The notes under the pieces were generated by a model. It had not been told where the DNA came from, ran no database searches, and saw only the letters and a list, made by a program, of their open reading frames with translations. 48,000 bases of DNA from an uncultured Verrucomicrobiales bacterium (GTDB lineage Bacteria > Verrucomicrobiota > Verrucomicrobiia > Verrucomicrobiales > Akkermansiaceae). Shown in pieces: positions 1-6,944 of the stretch. The stretch is taken from positions 1 to 48,000 of the forward strand of contig CALFSW010000478.1 in NCBI GenBank assembly GCA_937916505.1, given 5' to 3'. The position numbers were made by a program, and so were the translations under genes. Positions within the stretch are counted from its first letter, which is position 1. Each line of letters starts with the position of its first letter.

Positions 1-9
1 GTAAACCAC

Positions 10-235
10 TTATTCCACTTTGATCGAATCGAGGTAGTTCCTGGCATCTTGAATGACCTCGTCGGGACAACCTGGCTCAAAAGGCGAGCGCAGCCCTGCG
101 GACTTAAGCAGGCCGGTGTAGGTTTTACTGCCGCCGAGGGTGCAGAGTTCGGCATAGGCCTTCAAGGCCCCTTCGGCATCGCTTCGTGACTTTGACCAGA
201 ACTACAAGGCTCCAGTCAGCGCGAGGCAATAGTCG
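10..235 (-). pseudogene. C-terminal remnant of an M3 family oligoendopeptidase
   Basis: Reading the minus strand from about 235 to the TAA at 10-12 gives roughly 70 codons resembling the extreme C-terminus of M3 oligoendopeptidases (PepF-like). Recognisable pieces are FFDYCLALTGAL, then FWSKSRSDAEGALKAY, LCTLGGSKTY and SAGLRSPFEPGCPDEV. An in-frame TAG falls between GAL and FW, where the family normally has Gln, as a CAG-to-TAG change would give. Upstream (about 236-300) the strand becomes A/T-rich with further stops and no peptidase similarity, so the catalytic HExxH domain is missing. I read it as a truncated, decaying gene. The remainder of a functional copy, if any, lies outside the window. 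Confidence 0.7.
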
Positions 236-403
236 AAAAAGAAAAATAGAAAAATATACCAAGAAAAAGATGAAAAAAACTAAAAAAGAGAGGCGCTAAA
301 GTGCCTACGGTAGAGGGTTATTAGGCTCCGATTCAGTGAGATTTCCGGGGCAGATTGTAGGGTCTGTGATCGGAATCTGGTGATCCTGACAAGCGGATGG
401 AGA

Positions 404-1486
404 TCAGCTAGTGACTTCGTAAATCACGATGCGGCCCCATTTCTTCTCTTCGTTGGGGTTGCCTTGGTTGGCCCCGCCACCGAGATAGAGGAAGTTGCCA
501 TCGGGGGTGAAGGCGGAGGCGGAGATGCGGAAGCCGACGTTCTGGTGGTGGAGGCGGTCGCCGGTTTCGTGGTCGAAGAGGGCGGCGTTCCAATCGCCTT
601 TGAAGATGCGGCCCGCCATGAGGAAGAAATTTCCGGAAGGGTGGAAGGCGAGGGTTTCCATGAGGCCTTCGCCGATTTCTCCGTTGGCTGCGGCGGCTTC
701 TTTTTTAGAACCGCCTTGCCAGGTGAATTTTTGCCAGAGTTGTTTTCCGTTTCCAGCAGCGGGGTCCCTGGTGCTGCCCATCCCGGCGAGGTAGAGGGAT
801 TGGTCATCGGGCGCGAAGTGGAGGGCGAAGATGCCGCCGGTGTAGTAGTGGCCCTTGATGATGCCCCAGCCGGTGAAGTCGGGTGTTTTAATCCGGGCGA
901 TTTCTTGGCCGCCTTGCTCGAGGTCCCAGAGGATGACTTCGCCCATGAGGTTTCCGGCGGCGAGGAGTTTGCCATTGTGAGAGAAGGCGACGGACTGGAC
1001 GGGCGGGGTGTGGGGGAAGGAATGACGGAGTTCGCCGGTGGCGACGTCGAAGACTTTGACGGAGGGTTCGGTCTCGGGGGCGGGTTCGTATTTGTAGCCG
1101 CCGCAGAGATATTGTCCGGTGGTGGTGGCGACGAGGGTTCCGTCGGGTGAGAGGCGGCTTTGCCAGGACCAGAAGTTGTGGGCTTTGACGGAGCGGGTTT
1201 CCTTTTTCTCTTTTTCTGCTTTGGGGTCAATCCACTTGAGATCGCCGTCGTAGCTGGCGGAGATAAGAGTCTTTTGGGAAGCGGACCAATTGACGCCGGA
1301 GGCGAAGTTTTCGTGTCGGGCAATTTCCTCGTAGGGTTTTGAGAGGATTTTGGTGACGGTGGAGACCTCGTAAATACCGCCGTCGAGGCAGGCGGCGTAG
1401 AGTCGGTTGTCTGGACCGAAAGTGAGGTCGTGGACATGCGAGGGGAGTTTGATCTCCTTGCCTTTTTTGAGCGTCGGAGGATTCAT
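404..1486 (-). CDS. WD40 repeat protein of the DUF1501/DUF1549 cluster
   Basis: A 360-residue protein made almost entirely of WD40-like beta-propeller blades. Blade-like segments include HVHDLTFGPDNRLYAAC near the N-terminus, VNWSASQKTLISASYDG, SRLSPDGTLVATTTG, VQSVAFSHNGKLLAAG followed by VILWDLE, LAFHPSGNFFLMAG and SAFTPDGNFLYLGGG. There is no signal peptide, so it is probably cytoplasmic. Its ATG overlaps the stop of the upstream DUF1501 gene by 4 nt (ATGA at 1486-1483), which indicates translational coupling. Such WD40 proteins often sit beside PSCyt/DUF1549 and DUF1501 genes in Planctomycetes and Verrucomicrobia, but their role has not been worked out. The WD40 call is firm; the function is unknown. 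Confidence 0.85.
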   Translation of the reverse strand: MNPPTLKKGKEIKLPSHVHDLTFGPDNRLYAACLDGGIYEVSTVTKILSKPYEEIARHENFASGVNWSASQKTLISASYDGDLKWIDPKAEKEKKETRSVKAHNFWSWQSRLSPDGTLVATTTGQYLCGGYKYEPAPETEPSVKVFDVATGELRHSFPHTPPVQSVAFSHNGKLLAAGNLMGEVILWDLEQGGQEIARIKTPDFTGWGIIKGHYYTGGIFALHFAPDDQSLYLAGMGSTRDPAAGNGKQLWQKFTWQGGSKKEAAAANGEIGEGLMETLAFHPSGNFFLMAGRIFKGDWNAALFDHETGDRLHHQNVGFRISASAFTPDGNFLYLGGGANQGNPNEEKKWGRIVIYEVTS

Positions 1487-2805
1487 GAGAGTATTTGTTT
1501 GATGGCAGCGGCCTTGTTTTCGACGTGGTGGAAGGTCGGGAATCCGTCGATTTGGAATTCGGCATGGGGATCGATGCCGAGGGCGGAGAAGATGGTGGCG
1601 AAGAGGTTCTCCTCGTTGAAGGGATCCTCGATGACTTCAGCGCCGTATTTATCGGTGGCACCGACGAGGGCTCCGCCCTGGACGCCGCCGCCGGCCATGG
1701 CGAGGGACCAGGCGTTCGGGTAGTGGTCGCGGCCGCGGGCCTGGTTGATCCAGGGGGAACGGCCGAACTCGCCCATGGCGATGACCAGGGTGTCTTCAAG
1801 CATGCCGCGGTCTTCGAGGTCTTTGGTGAGTTGGAAGATGATGTTGTCGAGATCGGGAACGACCATCTGGTAGATCTCGTGGTTGAAGACGTGGGTGTCC
1901 CACGGCATGCCATTGGCGACCATGACGAAGGGGGCTCCTTCCTCGACAAGGGTGCGGGCGAGGAGGGCGTGTTGGCCAAAGGCTCCGGGGCCGTAGCGGT
2001 CGCGGTCGGCTTGCGGGATGCGCTCGAGATCGAAAAGGTGGGAGCAACTCATGAGGCCGTTGACGCGTTCGAAGGTGGCGTTCCAGGAACCGGCGGCGGC
2101 GGATTTGCGATCATTCTCGTATTTCTTGCTGAAGAACTTGCGGAGGGCTTCGCGCGCTTCGTGATCGTCTTCGGTGATGGAGTCGAGCTTGTGGGCGTCG
2201 GGGATTTGAAACTCGCCGCCGACACGGACGGGGGAGTATTCCGCACCGAGCCAACCGGCCCAGTTTCCCGCTTTGAAGCCTTTGAATTCGTTGCCCTCGG
2301 GGCAGGGATCAAGGAGAATGAAGTTGGGGATTTTTGACTCGAGCTGGCCGAGTTGTTGGGCGAGGACGGAGCCCATGGTGGGGCGGGTGAAGGGAGGGCG
2401 CGGGGCGTGGCCGCGCTGGAGGAGATTGATGCCCTCGGTGTGTTCCTTGGCGGTCGTCTTCATCGAGCGGATAACGGCGAGCTTGTCGGCGATGGAGGCG
2501 CATTTGGGGAGGAGCTCGGAGAAATGGGTGCCGGGGACGTTGGTGGGGATGCTTTTGAAGGGGCCGCCGGTGGAGGTGCCGGGTTTGGGATCCCAGGTTT
2601 CGAACTGGCTGGGTCCGCCGCAGAGCCAGAGGAGGATGCAGTGCTTTTGCTTCTTTTTGGCGATCTCGGCGAAGGCGGGCGCACCGAAAAGGCCGGCAAA
2701 ACTCATCGAGGAGATTGCTCCGGCGGAGAGGCCTTGGAGGAACTTGCGGCGGTGCAGGTTGTGGTCCGGGGAACCGCAGTTCAGATTTGGATCGGGCTTG
2801 GGCAT
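1483..2805 (-). CDS. DUF1501 domain protein with Tat-type signal
   Basis: A 440-residue protein of the DUF1501 family, which has an alkaline-phosphatase/sulfatase-like fold. The N-terminus carries a twin-arginine motif (HRRKFLQGLSAGA, R19-R20), then a hydrophobic stretch and an AFA cleavage-like site, so folded export through Tat is expected. Family landmarks follow: LWLCGGPSQFETWDPKPG, RSMKTTAKEHTEG, and near the C-terminus GEFGRSPWINQARGRDHYP. It lies 134 bp downstream of the DUF1549/DUF1553 gene and overlaps the WD40 gene by 4 nt. The DUF1501/DUF1549 pairing is a recurrent planctomycete-verrucomicrobial association, and the enzymatic reaction is not established. The ATG start is supported by the position of the Tat signal. 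Confidence 0.9.
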   Translation of the reverse strand: MPKPDPNLNCGSPDHNLHRRKFLQGLSAGAISSMSFAGLFGAPAFAEIAKKKQKHCILLWLCGGPSQFETWDPKPGTSTGGPFKSIPTNVPGTHFSELLPKCASIADKLAVIRSMKTTAKEHTEGINLLQRGHAPRPPFTRPTMGSVLAQQLGQLESKIPNFILLDPCPEGNEFKGFKAGNWAGWLGAEYSPVRVGGEFQIPDAHKLDSITEDDHEAREALRKFFSKKYENDRKSAAAGSWNATFERVNGLMSCSHLFDLERIPQADRDRYGPGAFGQHALLARTLVEEGAPFVMVANGMPWDTHVFNHEIYQMVVPDLDNIIFQLTKDLEDRGMLEDTLVIAMGEFGRSPWINQARGRDHYPNAWSLAMAGGGVQGGALVGATDKYGAEVIEDPFNEENLFATIFSALGIDPHAEFQIDGFPTFHHVENKAAAIKQILS

Positions 2806-2827
2806 TGAGGTTTGGGTTGTGGAGAGG

Positions 2828-2925
2828 TCTCACGCAGAGCCGCGGAGACGCAGAGAATTTATGGGGGCTTGGTTGCGGGGTGGACTCACGTAGAGCAGCG
2901 GAGCAGCAGAGTTTTGGGAGCTTGG
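2828..2925. repeat. Pair of imperfect direct repeats (CACGCAGAG type)
   Basis: Two imperfect copies lie between the DUF1549/1553 and DUF1501 genes. Copy 1 begins near 2828 and contains CTCACGCAGAGCCGCGGAG followed by ACGCAGAG. Copy 2 begins near 2884 and contains CTCACGTAGAGCAGCGGAG followed by CAGCAGAG. Both run on into a GGGGGCTTGG- or GGGAGCTTGG-like tail. The core resembles the CACGCAGAG...CGCAGAG short interspersed sequence seen in intergenic regions of several environmental bacteria. No coding role is apparent. Confidence 0.65.
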
Positions 2926-2939
2926 GGTTGGAGTTTTTG

Positions 2940-4826
2940 TTAGTGATTGATGCGGAATTCGGCGCTGGTGATGAGGGCCCAGCAAAATTGCTCGATGGAG
3001 GAATGGTCTTTGGCTTTTACGAAAGAAAGGGAACGTTGTTTTTCTTCCTCGTCGGGTTCGCGGGAGAGAATGTTTTGGAAGGTCTCGCGGACGAGGGTCT
3101 GACGATCTTCGATTTCCTTGAGTTTATCGAGAAGGGGGGAATCGGCAATCAGTCTTTCGAAGAGTTTCCCGTTGGTGAGGAACATGGTTTGCTGGACCGA
3201 GGGGGAGAAGTTTTCCTCGAAGAGATCGGGGAAGATCCTGGCGAGTTTGGCGCGGAGGGCGTCATCGTTTGCGGAATCGTGTCCGAGGGCAACTCGGAGG
3301 GAGCGGGTGAGGGCTTCGGCGGAGAGGGGTTTGTCGAGGGCGCGGGCGAAGAAGAGGTCTTGCGGGGGATTTGAAGCGGAGAGGGCGGGGCGGGAGTCGA
3401 GTTGGTAGGCTTTCGACCTGACGAGGGCGCGGATGAGGCGGCGGAGGTTATGGCCGTTTTTGGAAAAATCGCGGGTGAGCCAAGCGAGGAGTTCGGGATG
3501 ACTGGCAGGGTGGGCGGAGTCCATGAGGTCGACGGGATGGACGAGACCGCGGCCATAGAGGAGGGCCCAGATGCGGTTGACGATGGCGGCAGAGTATTCG
3601 GGGTTGTCGGTGGTGATGGCCTTGGCGAATTTCTCGCGTCGGGAGAACCTGGGGACGGGAAGAGAGGAGAGGTCTTTTTTGAGTTTCTCGTCCTTTTTGA
3701 GTTTCCGGAACCATTGGTCGGGTGGGGCGATGGTGTAGAAATCCTTGGAGTCCTTTTCGCGTTTTTCGTAGGGTTCGGAAATCGTTTTATTGGAGAAGAG
3801 GATGAGTTGGGATTGGGAGGTTTTACCTTCGAGGTTGGCGAATTGATCGTAGCCGCCGTGGGCGCGCTCGGCGACGCGCGGCCCCTCCGGAGTTTTGACG
3901 TTGAGGCTGCGGCTAAAGAAGGCAATGAGGCCCCAGTAGTGACCTTGTTCGATTTCGGGAGCGACGGGGTGGTCGTGGCATTGGGCGCATTGGACCTGTT
4001 TGCCGAGGAGAGTGCGGGAGGTGCGGATGGCCATCTCGTGATGGCTGTCGCGTTGCTCGTAGAGGAAGCGGGAGGCACCGTTTTCCATCTTGGATTTTGG
4101 ACGGGCGATGATGAGATCGAGTCCGACCTGATCCCAGGGACGGTTGCTTTCGAAGGTCCAGCGGAGGTAGTCGAGCCAGGCCTTGCGATTGCCCCGGTCT
4201 TTGGTGCGATCGAGGAAGACGACGTTGAAGACCTCGGTGAGATGGTCGGCGTGTTCCCTGGATTCGGTGAGGCGATCAATGAGGGCGTTTCGTTTTTCCG
4301 GATCAGGGTCGTTGAGAAAGGATTGGGCTTCGTCGGGTTTGGGAGTGCGGCCGAGGAGGTCGAGGTAGATCCGGCGGACGAAGGTGGCGTCGTTGGAAGG
4401 GAGGGCGGGAGTGATCTCTTTTTCCTGCCATTTTTTGGAGATGAGCTGGTCGATGACCTCGGTGGCATTCCTGGAAGGATCGGGGAGGACGAGTTCGACC
4501 GGAGGGGTGATTTTAAGGTCGGTGATCCAGAGTTTGAGGCTTTCGATTTCAGCAGGAGTGAGCTGCTTCTTGGGCGGCATGTGGGGATCCGAACCGATCT
4601 GGATGGATTGAAAAAGGGGGCTTTTTTCAGAATTTCCTGGAACGAGGGACGTGTCGGTCTCGCCGCCTTCGAGAGCTGAATCAATGGTGCGGAGATCAAG
4701 GCCGCCTTTTTGCTTCACGCCGCCGTGGCACTTCGTGCAGTTATCGATGATGACAGGGTGGATTTGCCCGCAAAGCGGGCCGCTAAAGCCGAGCAAAATT
4801 GAGAGGATTTGGCGGGGGGAAGGCAT
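2940..4826 (-). CDS. PSCyt1-DUF1549-DUF1553 protein (planctomycete-type cytochrome)
   Basis: A 628-residue exported protein. Residues 1-20 form a signal peptide. Next comes a planctomycete-type cytochrome C domain with the haem motif CTKCHGG (C30, C33, H34) and a downstream MPPK that may supply the Met ligand (residues about 20-90). The DUF1549 (PSCyt2) region occupies roughly 110-320 and contains FVRRIYLDLLGRTP and a second Cys motif, CAQCHDHP. DUF1553 (PSD1) occupies the C-terminal half, with IVNRIWALLYGRGLVHPVD and FLTNGKLFERL. It is the first gene of the DUF1549-DUF1501-WD40 run. A periplasmic c-type haem protein is a reasonable reading of the motifs, but the substrate and partner are unknown. 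Confidence 0.9.
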   Translation of the reverse strand: MPSPRQILSILLGFSGPLCGQIHPVIIDNCTKCHGGVKQKGGLDLRTIDSALEGGETDTSLVPGNSEKSPLFQSIQIGSDPHMPPKKQLTPAEIESLKLWITDLKITPPVELVLPDPSRNATEVIDQLISKKWQEKEITPALPSNDATFVRRIYLDLLGRTPKPDEAQSFLNDPDPEKRNALIDRLTESREHADHLTEVFNVVFLDRTKDRGNRKAWLDYLRWTFESNRPWDQVGLDLIIARPKSKMENGASRFLYEQRDSHHEMAIRTSRTLLGKQVQCAQCHDHPVAPEIEQGHYWGLIAFFSRSLNVKTPEGPRVAERAHGGYDQFANLEGKTSQSQLILFSNKTISEPYEKREKDSKDFYTIAPPDQWFRKLKKDEKLKKDLSSLPVPRFSRREKFAKAITTDNPEYSAAIVNRIWALLYGRGLVHPVDLMDSAHPASHPELLAWLTRDFSKNGHNLRRLIRALVRSKAYQLDSRPALSASNPPQDLFFARALDKPLSAEALTRSLRVALGHDSANDDALRAKLARIFPDLFEENFSPSVQQTMFLTNGKLFERLIADSPLLDKLKEIEDRQTLVRETFQNILSREPDEEEKQRSLSFVKAKDHSSIEQFCWALITSAEFRINH

Positions 4827-4924
4827 GAGACTTTGGAGAAGGACAAGATTGATACGTGCCAGAGTGGGAAAGTTATCGCAGGAGCAATAGTTGGTGCCTC
4901 CTTTTTTTGGGCTGACAGGACGGG

Positions 4925-4995
4925 CAGTCGAATGATTCCGTCAATGATGTTGATTCCAGCGCATTGCGCCGGAATCCGAGTCATTGGATCGACTG
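4925..4995. other. Extended dyad-symmetric stem-loop of unknown role
   Basis: The outer arms CAGTCGA (4925-4931) and TCGACTG (4989-4995) are complementary. A second dyad inside pairs GATTCCAGCGCA (4952-4963) with TGCGCCGGAATC (4965-4976), with one mismatch. It lies in the gap between the cyclophilin terminator and the DUF1549 gene, so it could be in the 5' leader of the latter. I cannot assign it to a known RNA family. Confidence 0.4.
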
Positions 4996-5006
4996 TCTGG
5001 AATGCC

Positions 5007-5043
5007 AAAAAAGCCCGCCGGGTCCGGGACCGGGCGGGCTTTT
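5007..5043 (-). terminator. Rho-independent terminator of the cyclophilin gene
   Basis: AGCCCGCC (5012-5019) pairs with GGCGGGCT (5033-5040), and GGTCC pairs with GGACC inside, giving a near-perfect GC hairpin. On the minus strand it is followed by a run of U from the AAAAAA at 5007-5012. It begins 19 bp past the cyclophilin stop. Confidence 0.9.
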
Positions 5044-5061
5044 GGAAAGGTGAGATCGCGA

Positions 5062-5550
5062 TTACTTCTTCCAGTCCTTGATCCGGTCTTCGTGGGCTTT
5101 GAAGAGCTCGTCGGTGGAACCTTGGATGACGATCTTCTTGATGAGGTCTCCGCCTTTGATGGCATCGATGACGTCCTGCCCTTCGGTGGTTTCACCGAAG
5201 ACGGTGTGTTTGCCGTCGAGGTGCGGAGTGGGGCAGTGGGTGATGAAGAACTGCGAGCCATTGGTGTTGGGTCCGGCGTTGGCCATTGAGAGGATGCCGG
5301 GTTTGTCGTGGCGGCGGTGGGCCTTGCACTCGCATTCAAACTTGTATCCCGGGTTGCCGGTTCCGGTGCCGAGGGGGCAGCCGCCCTGCACCATGAAGTT
5401 TGGAATGACGCGGTGAAAGCTCAAGCCGTTGTAGAACCCGCTCGAGGCGAGGTGCAGGAATGAGCAGACCGTGACGGGCGCGTCGTCGGGGAAAAGGGTG
5501 AGGTTGATGTCGCCCTTGTTGGTCTGGATGGTGATTTTAATGTCGTCCAT
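5062..5550 (-). CDS. Peptidyl-prolyl cis-trans isomerase, cyclophilin type
   Basis: A 162-residue single-domain cyclophilin that catalyses cis-trans isomerisation of X-Pro bonds. Active-site landmarks are [13 protein letters not shown] (F45, H46, R47, F52, Q55), [16 protein letters not shown] (residues 90-103), and [15 protein letters not shown] near 110-124. Its length is typical of the small bacterial and archaeal cyclophilins. There is no signal peptide, so it should act in the cytoplasm as a general folding helper. A strong terminator follows directly. The upstream polyprenyl synthase gene is co-oriented with a gap of about 40 bp, so the two could share a transcript. Confidence 0.95.
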   Translation of the reverse strand: MDDIKITIQTNKGDINLTLFPDDAPVTVCSFLHLASSGFYNGLSFHRVIPNFMVQGGCPLGTGTGNPGYKFECECKAHRRHDKPGILSMANAGPNTNGSQFFITHCPTPHLDGKHTVFGETTEGQDVIDAIKGGDLIKKIVIQGSTDELFKAHEDRIKDWKK

Positions 5551-5592
5551 GATGGCGACAACTTAACGCGAATCCTTCGTGTGAAAAGTCCC

Positions 5593-6594
5593 TTATCGGC
5601 AACCTTTGAGAAGATCGTCCACAAAGAGGGTGATATTCCTCATTGCGGTGGTGAACTCGGAGGGATTGAGCAGAGTCAATGTTTCGCGGGCTTCGGCGAC
5701 GAGTTGGGAAGCGGTGTCGAGGGCATCAGCCATGGAGCCCTCGTATTCGGCGATGCCGACGAGGACGGGCAGGTCGAGAGGCTGCTGCTCAATGATGCGT
5801 TTGGAAAGTTGTTCGCGCTGTTTGGGATTGGCCCTTTCGAGGAGATTGAGGATGGGAAGAGTGAGCTTTCCCTTCTCAAGGTCGGTGCCGAGCGTCTTGC
5901 CGATCTGATCTTCGGAGCCGATGAGATCGACGACGTCGTCATAGATTTGGTAGGCGGTGCCGAGCTTCATGCCGTAGTCGAACATGGCATCGCTAATGGC
6001 CTTCGGGGTTCCGGAGATCATGGCGGAGAGCTGGCAGGCGGCGGCAAAAAGTGCGCCGGTCTTCATCTCGATCATCGTGAAGTAATCCTTCTTGGTGAGG
6101 TTGAGATCGAAACGACGCTGGGTTTGGAGAATTTCGCCCTGACAGACTTCACGCGAAGCCAGGCTGATGGCACGGCTCAAGGAGTGATCTTCGAATTCGG
6201 TCGAGAGTTTGAGAGCGTGGGAGAAGAGGGCGTCGCCAAGGAGGACGGCCAGGCCATTGCCCCATTTGGCATTGGCGGTGGGGACTTTTCGGCGTGATGA
6301 GGCGCCGTCGATAATATCATCATGGACCAAAGTGGCCATGTGGATGAGCTCGAGGATGACGCCAAGGTTGAGGTGGTCCTCATTGAGTTCTCCGGTGGCA
6401 CCGCCGGTGACAATGGCGAGGGCGGGACGGATGCGTTTGCCGCGGGTTTCGCAGACATACTCCATGTAGGGCTCCACACCGGGATCGAAGTCACGGACTT
6501 GTTTTCGGATGCTGGACTCGATCTTCTCGATGTAGGGACGAATGAGATCGAAAGGGAACAGTTCCGGATTAACGGTTTGGCGATTGCTGGTCAT
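5593..6594 (-). CDS. Polyprenyl (all-trans) diphosphate synthase
   Basis: A 333-residue trans-isoprenyl diphosphate synthase that extends allylic diphosphates with isopentenyl diphosphate. The first aspartate-rich motif is HDDIIDGASSRRK (D92, D93, D96). The second is YDDVVDLIGSEDQIGK (D219, D220, D223), followed by GTDLEKGKLTLPI. RGKRIRPAL supplies the IPP-binding arginines. The spacing and the medium-to-long-chain FARM suggest an octaprenyl-like synthase for quinone side chains, but chain length cannot be fixed by eye. I chose the ATG at 6594 (MTSNRQ); a 13-residue longer form would need a TTG start. ispD in this window feeds the same pathway. Confidence 0.92.
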   Translation of the reverse strand: MTSNRQTVNPELFPFDLIRPYIEKIESSIRKQVRDFDPGVEPYMEYVCETRGKRIRPALAIVTGGATGELNEDHLNLGVILELIHMATLVHDDIIDGASSRRKVPTANAKWGNGLAVLLGDALFSHALKLSTEFEDHSLSRAISLASREVCQGEILQTQRRFDLNLTKKDYFTMIEMKTGALFAAACQLSAMISGTPKAISDAMFDYGMKLGTAYQIYDDVVDLIGSEDQIGKTLGTDLEKGKLTLPILNLLERANPKQREQLSKRIIEQQPLDLPVLVGIAEYEGSMADALDTASQLVAEARETLTLLNPSEFTTAMRNITLFVDDLLKGCR

Positions 6595-6944
6595 CGACAC
6601 GGGTGAACTTTCACTAAATACTGAAAATAGCAACTTTAATGAATGAAAAACCTTTTTTGACGCAGGTCAACCAGCGTGGAGCAGGGGGCTTGCCCTTCAA
6701 TCAGTCCCCTAAGAATCAAGGAATACAATGATCCCGCCAGCCACAAAAGGCTCGCCAGTGACCCGAAAACCCATCTAAAAAAGGGGCCGTTCCACCTTCC
6801 ATGACACGGAAATTCCATCCGGTTCGGGAATATTTGGATCGGGGACGTCGGAAATTATGATGAAAAGTAACCTTCCGGTGTAATCATGCGTAATCTTTGT
6901 AATTCACGCTCGGCAATATGCTGGCTAAAAATCCCAACGAAACT
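6595..6944. other. Intergenic region between divergent genes
   Basis: This is about 350 bp between the polyprenyl synthase start and the exported 738-residue protein. It should contain both promoters, but I could not pick convincing -35/-10 pairs. A pair of CGGAAATT octamers occurs near 6806 and 6849. No RNA gene or coding pattern is evident. Confidence 0.5.

Noticed and set aside
424-1437. Long open frames on both strands across the WD40 gene, for example a 337-residue Pro/Ser-rich frame
   Set aside because: They are low-complexity shadows caused by GC-rich third positions; the WD40 frame has blade motifs and the operon overlap.
3149-4699. A 516-residue minus-strand frame and a 425-residue plus-strand frame (3402-4679) over the DUF1549/DUF1553 gene
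   Set aside because: Ser/Pro-rich or Gly/Glu-rich composition without motifs; the overlapping gene has haem and DUF motifs in the other frame.
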